A stretch of DNA of 42,348 bases from Oscillospiraceae bacterium (GTDB lineage Bacteria; Bacillota; Clostridia; Oscillospirales; CAG-272): the NCBI GenBank assembly GCA_015064065.1, contig SVSY01000004.1, positions 1 through 42,348 on the forward strand, read 5' to 3'. Made by a program: the position numbers and the translations under genes. Every line of letters begins with the position of its first letter. Within the stretch, counting starts at the first letter, position 1. Shown here one piece after another: positions 39,580 to 42,348 of this stretch. Below the pieces are notes generated by a model that was not told where the DNA came from, ran no database searches, and worked only from the letters and a program-made list of their open reading frames with translations.

Positions 39580-40155
39580 CTATTCGCACCTCGGTGGCAA
39601 AGCGGTTGCGTTTATCAGCTCGTCAAATCGCTTTTCGTCATCGAAATAGAGCATAGCTCCCTCAATGTGAAGCACGCGCAGAGAGGCGTAATTGTATTCA
39701 GAAAGCGGTCGGTCAAGCGCGTCGTTGGTGTGGGCGCAAACGAAGACCTCGTCGTCGCGTATATCGCTTATTATAAGCGTGTGATAGAATTCGCCGCTCG
39801 TGTTCTGAAGCTGGATAACGTCGCCGATATCTATGCGCCGTGAAGTTCTTGCGTCGGTAGCATAAGGTCCGTAACCTCTGTTTTCACGCGCAAAATCGGG
39901 AGCACCCGTCAGAAAATCATACAGCTCGTCGACTCCGCTCCACGCGGGAGCGCGGTCGTCGGGAGATACGTAGTACCATCCGAAAGTCTCGGTATAATTC
40001 ATCACCCCACAGCCCGCGAGTATGCATTGAGATACGAAATTCGTGCAGTTTCCGCCCTGACCGGTAAAATCTATGAAAAGCGGGTTGCGGGAGAGCGCCC
40101 AGCGTCTTGCGTATTCGACGGCACGCCGTCTGTCGTATGGAACAGGTAAAAGCAT
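39580..40155 (-). CDS. Amidase-domain protein (Amidase_6-like)
   Basis: 191 residues. The layout YDRRRAVEYARRWALSRNPL, then FTGQGGNCTNFVSQCILAGC, fits the putative amidase domain (Amidase_6), where the cysteine in GNCTNFVSQ is the proposed nucleophile; a later His (FYHTLIISDI) and Asp/Asn residues would complete the site. The frame is open to 40326, but the ATG at 40155 follows GGAGG and begins the domain cleanly. Without a signal peptide the protein is probably cytoplasmic or in the forespore; relatives carry signal peptides in many spore formers. The link to cell-wall or spore-wall turnover is inference. Confidence 0.75.
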   Translation of the reverse strand: MLLPVPYDRRRAVEYARRWALSRNPLFIDFTGQGGNCTNFVSQCILAGCGVMNYTETFGWYYVSPDDRAPAWSGVDELYDFLTGAPDFARENRGYGPYATDARTSRRIDIGDVIQLQNTSGEFYHTLIISDIRDDEVFVCAHTNDALDRPLSEYNYASLRVLHIEGAMLYFDDEKRFDELINATALPPRCE

Positions 40156-40252
40156 ATGCACCTCCAAAAAAGTATTCTTTGACAGTATATGCAGCGTTTG
40201 CCGCGGCTTAAACTTCGTCGGATAAATATCAAAAAATAAATAAAGAAAAAAC

Positions 40253-40281
40253 TTGACAACGGGTCGTATGTATGGTATAAT
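40253..40281 (+). promoter_or_regulatory. Promoter of the riboswitch-pflB unit
   Basis: TTGACA (40253-40258) and TATAAT (40276-40281) with a 17-base spacer; RNA would start near 40288, right at the riboswitch. Confidence 0.88.
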
Positions 40282-40289
40282 TGTGGTGT

Positions 40290-40391
40290 AGAGGTGCTGA
40301 CGGTAATGTGAATTGACACAGTGCACCGAAACGTTAAGGCAGTTGCCTTATTATAGCCGACCGTCTGGGCAGCTCCGAATATCGGGGGTGC
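40290..40391 (+). ncRNA. ZTP riboswitch (pfl motif)
   Basis: The RNA between the promoter and pflB has the two blocks of the pfl motif: a 5' part GGTGCTGACGG with a hairpin closed by GTGCACCG, a linker with an AAGGC/GCCTT hairpin (40337-40349), and the conserved 3' block CCGACCGTCTGGGCA (40358-40371), whose CTGGGCA is near-invariant in the class. These RNAs sense the folate-stress signals ZMP and ZTP and control folate, purine and pfl genes. The 3' block overlaps the left arm of a terminator, so ligand binding would block termination and turn pflB on. Confidence 0.85.
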
Positions 40392-40402
40392 TTTGTTTTT
40401 TT
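40369..40402 (+). terminator. Riboswitch-controlled terminator before pflB
   Basis: GCAGCTCCGA (40369-40378) pairs with TCGGGGGTGC (40382-40391), one mismatch and one G-T pair, followed by TTTGTTTTTTT. Its left arm takes the GCA of the conserved CTGGGCA block, so aptamer and terminator exclude each other. Confidence 0.85.
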
Positions 40403-40451
40403 ATAAGCCCTTCGCGGAGAAAAGAAATGCAGAAAGGTTTAGGTGTGTATT

Positions 40452-42348
40452 ATGAAATTTGAACAATGGAACGGATTTGTAGCGGGTGATTGGTGCGAGC
40501 ATATAAACGTTCGCGACTTTATTAACAAAAACTATACCCCCTACGTTGGAGACGCAAGCTTCCTTGTCGGTGCTACCGAGCGTACGAAAGCGGTCAACGC
40601 AAGGCTCAAGGAGCTTCAGAAGCTTGAGAGAGAAAGAGGAGGAGTGCTCTCTATTGATACGAGCACGGTCTCTTCGCTTTGCAACTATCCTGCGGGATAT
40701 ATCGACAAGGATAACGAAATAATAGTAGGTCTGCAGACCGACGAGCCGCTCAAGCGCGGCGTAAATCCCTTCGGGGGCATTCGTATGGCGCGCAACGCGT
40801 GCGAGTCCTACGGATATAAGCTCTCCGACAAGATAGAAGAATATTTTACCTACCGTACGACTCACAACGACGGCGTTTTCCGCGTATATACCGACGAGAT
40901 GAAGGCGGCAAGACATTGCGGACTTCTCACAGGTCTTCCCGACGCTTACGGACGCGGAAGAATAATCGGAGACTACCGCCGTATCGCGCTTTACGGTATA
41001 GATGCGCTTATCGCGCAGAAGGCTGCCGATAAGAAGGCTGTCGGCGAGAGAGTTATGACGGCTGAGAATATCAAGCTGCTTGAGGAGCTCTACAGCCAGA
41101 TAGACTTCCTTAAGAAGCTCAAGAAGATGGCGGAGCTTTACGGATTTGATATAAGTCTGCCTGCGACCAATGCCCGTGAAGCTGTACAGTGGACTTATTT
41201 TGGCTATCTTGCGGCAAACAAGGAGCAGAACGGCGCGGCTATGTCCTTTGGACGTTGCTCGACATTCTTTGATATTTACTTTGAAAGAGACATAAAGGCG
41301 GGACTTCTCGACGAGGTCGGCGCGCAGGAGATAATCGACGATCTCGTTATCAAGCTCCGTGCGGCAAGACATCTTCGTCCGCCCGAATATAACGAGCTTT
41401 TCGGCGGAGATCCTATGTGGATAACCGAAAGCGTCGGCGGTATGGGTGAAAACCACCGCACGCTCGTTACGAAGAGCTCATTTAGAATACTCAATACGCT
41501 CTATACTCTCGGAGAAGCGCCCGAGCCTAACCTCACGGTGCTTTGGAGCACGCATCTTCCCGAGGGCTTTAAGAGATTTTGTGCTAAGCTTTCCATAGAT
41601 ACCGACTCGATACAGTACGAAAATGATGATCTTATGCGTATCTCCTACGGTGACGATTACGCGATCGCTTGCTGTGTTTCGGCTATGAAGGTAGGAAAGC
41701 AGATGCAGTTCTTCGGTGCACGAACCAATCTTGCAAAGCTCTTGCTTCTCTCGCTTAACGGCGGTGTAGACAATATGTTCGGAACTAAGCTTGGCCCGCA
41801 AGAGCCCGTAATGGACGACGAGATACTCGACTACGATAAGGTGAAGGCGCGCTTTGACCGCTATCTTACGTGGTTGTGCAGACTCTACGTAAATACTATG
41901 AACTGCATACACTATATGCACGATAAATATGCGTATGAAAAGACGCAGATGGCTCTTCACGATACCGACGTTGGTCGCCTTATGGCGTTCGGCGTTGCGG
42001 GACTTTCGGTAATTGCAGACTCGCTGTCGGCTATAAAGTACGCAAAGGTGCGCCCGATACGTAACGAAGAGGGCATAATCGTCGACTTTGAGACCGTGGG
42101 AGATTTCCCCAAGTTTGGAAACGACGACGACAGAGTAGACGAGATAGCGCAGGATCTTTTGCGCGACGTTATCGCAGAGCTTAAGAAGACCCCCGCGTAC
42201 AGAGATGCAGAGCATACTCTGTCCGTGCTTACTATCACCTCAAACGTGGTGTACGGTAAAAAGACGGGTGCAACTCCCGACGGCAGACGCGCAGGCGAGC
42301 CCTTTGCTCCCGGTGCTAACCCGATGCATAACAGAGAAGAGAACGGCG
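40452..42348 (+). CDS. pflB: Pyruvate formate-lyase, cut by the window edge
   Basis: Cleaves pyruvate with CoA to acetyl-CoA and formate by a glycyl radical, the main anaerobic fate of pyruvate here. The first 632 codons are present (family length about 740-760); the C-terminal glycyl loop lies beyond the window. Clear matches: [25 protein letters not shown], the active Cys-Cys pair at Cys407-Cys408 in [34 protein letters not shown], and [31 protein letters not shown]-like C-terminus is not visible. It is under a ZTP riboswitch. The start has only a modest ribosome site (AGGTG). The activase pflA, usually next, would be outside. Confidence 0.95.
   Translation, partial: MKFEQWNGFVAGDWCEHINVRDFINKNYTPYVGDASFLVGATERTKAVNARLKELQKLERERGGVLSIDTSTVSSLCNYPAGYIDKDNEIIVGLQTDEPLKRGVNPFGGIRMARNACESYGYKLSDKIEEYFTYRTTHNDGVFRVYTDEMKAARHCGLLTGLPDAYGRGRIIGDYRRIALYGIDALIAQKAADKKAVGERVMTAENIKLLEELYSQIDFLKKLKKMAELYGFDISLPATNAREAVQWTYFGYLAANKEQNGAAMSFGRCSTFFDIYFERDIKAGLLDEVGAQEIIDDLVIKLRAARHLRPPEYNELFGGDPMWITESVGGMGENHRTLVTKSSFRILNTLYTLGEAPEPNLTVLWSTHLPEGFKRFCAKLSIDTDSIQYENDDLMRISYGDDYAIACCVSAMKVGKQMQFFGARTNLAKLLLLSLNGGVDNMFGTKLGPQEPVMDDEILDYDKVKARFDRYLTWLCRLYVNTMNCIHYMHDKYAYEKTQMALHDTDVGRLMAFGVAGLSVIADSLSAIKYAKVRPIRNEEGIIVDFETVGDFPKFGNDDDRVDEIAQDLLRDVIAELKKTPAYRDAEHTLSVLTITSNVVYGKKTGATPDGRRAGEPFAPGANPMHNREENG

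Overview
This window reads as chromosomal DNA of an anaerobic, probably spore-forming member of the Clostridia, most likely an uncultured gut-type Oscillospiraceae/Eubacteriales relative. The reasons are a SpoVT sporulation regulator, a DUF4317 protein, oxygen-sensitive glycyl-radical enzymes (a pyruvate formate-lyase and a second, unassigned one), acetate kinase, strong AGGAGG-type ribosome binding sites, sigma-A promoters with 17-bp spacers and many compact rho-independent terminators. The taxonomic call is inference; no rRNA gene is present.

Layout. 1-1000: an intact tRNA-Pro(TGG) on the minus strand with its own terminator, surrounded by shards of a second broken tRNA-Pro copy. 1-5 kb: housekeeping genes (ddl, prmC, a small acidic membrane protein, mnmE). 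5-7 kb: a compact cassette of two SHOCT-tailed membrane proteins divergent from a tiny Cro/C1-type repressor, with a matched pair of palindromic operators. 7-14.4 kb: a glycan-use island of GH36 alpha-galactosidase, GH29 alpha-L-fucosidase, lactaldehyde reductase FucO, GH10 endo-xylanase and an AraC-type regulator, all lacking signal peptides and therefore acting on imported oligosaccharides. 14.4-22.5 kb: a small anchored protein, acetate kinase, a ferritin-like protein, a PHP phosphoesterase with a DUF4317 partner, a membrane-bound CapD-like nucleotide-sugar dehydratase and a Gfo/Idh/MocA oxidoreductase.

22.7-29.4 kb: a 1285-residue collagen-like surface protein with near-identical 45-bp tandem repeats and a BspA-type leucine-rich tail, followed closely by a metallophosphoesterase and a GATase-like/six-hairpin hydrolase-like fusion. 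29.4-33.2 kb: spoVT behind a perfect stem that buries its ribosome binding site, a GMP synthase lacking the glutaminase domain, and a second GH36 enzyme. 33.2-36 kb: a two-gene operon of an unassigned 663-residue glycyl-radical enzyme and its dedicated radical-SAM activase. 36.4-37.1 kb: repeat-rich DNA without genes. 37.1-42.3 kb: two lipoproteins, an M32 carboxypeptidase, an amidase-like protein, and a pfl-motif (ZTP) riboswitch with terminator in front of pflB, which runs off the right edge.

How the genes fit together: alpha-galactoside, fucosyl and xylan oligosaccharides are trimmed inside the cell. Fucose-derived lactaldehyde is disposed of by FucO as 1,2-propanediol, pyruvate is cleaved by PflB to formate and acetyl-CoA, and acetate kinase harvests ATP. 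The least explained items are the SHOCT/repressor cassette, the CWE-type glycyl-radical enzyme, the GATase-like/six-hairpin fusion, and the nested tRNA-Pro scar.
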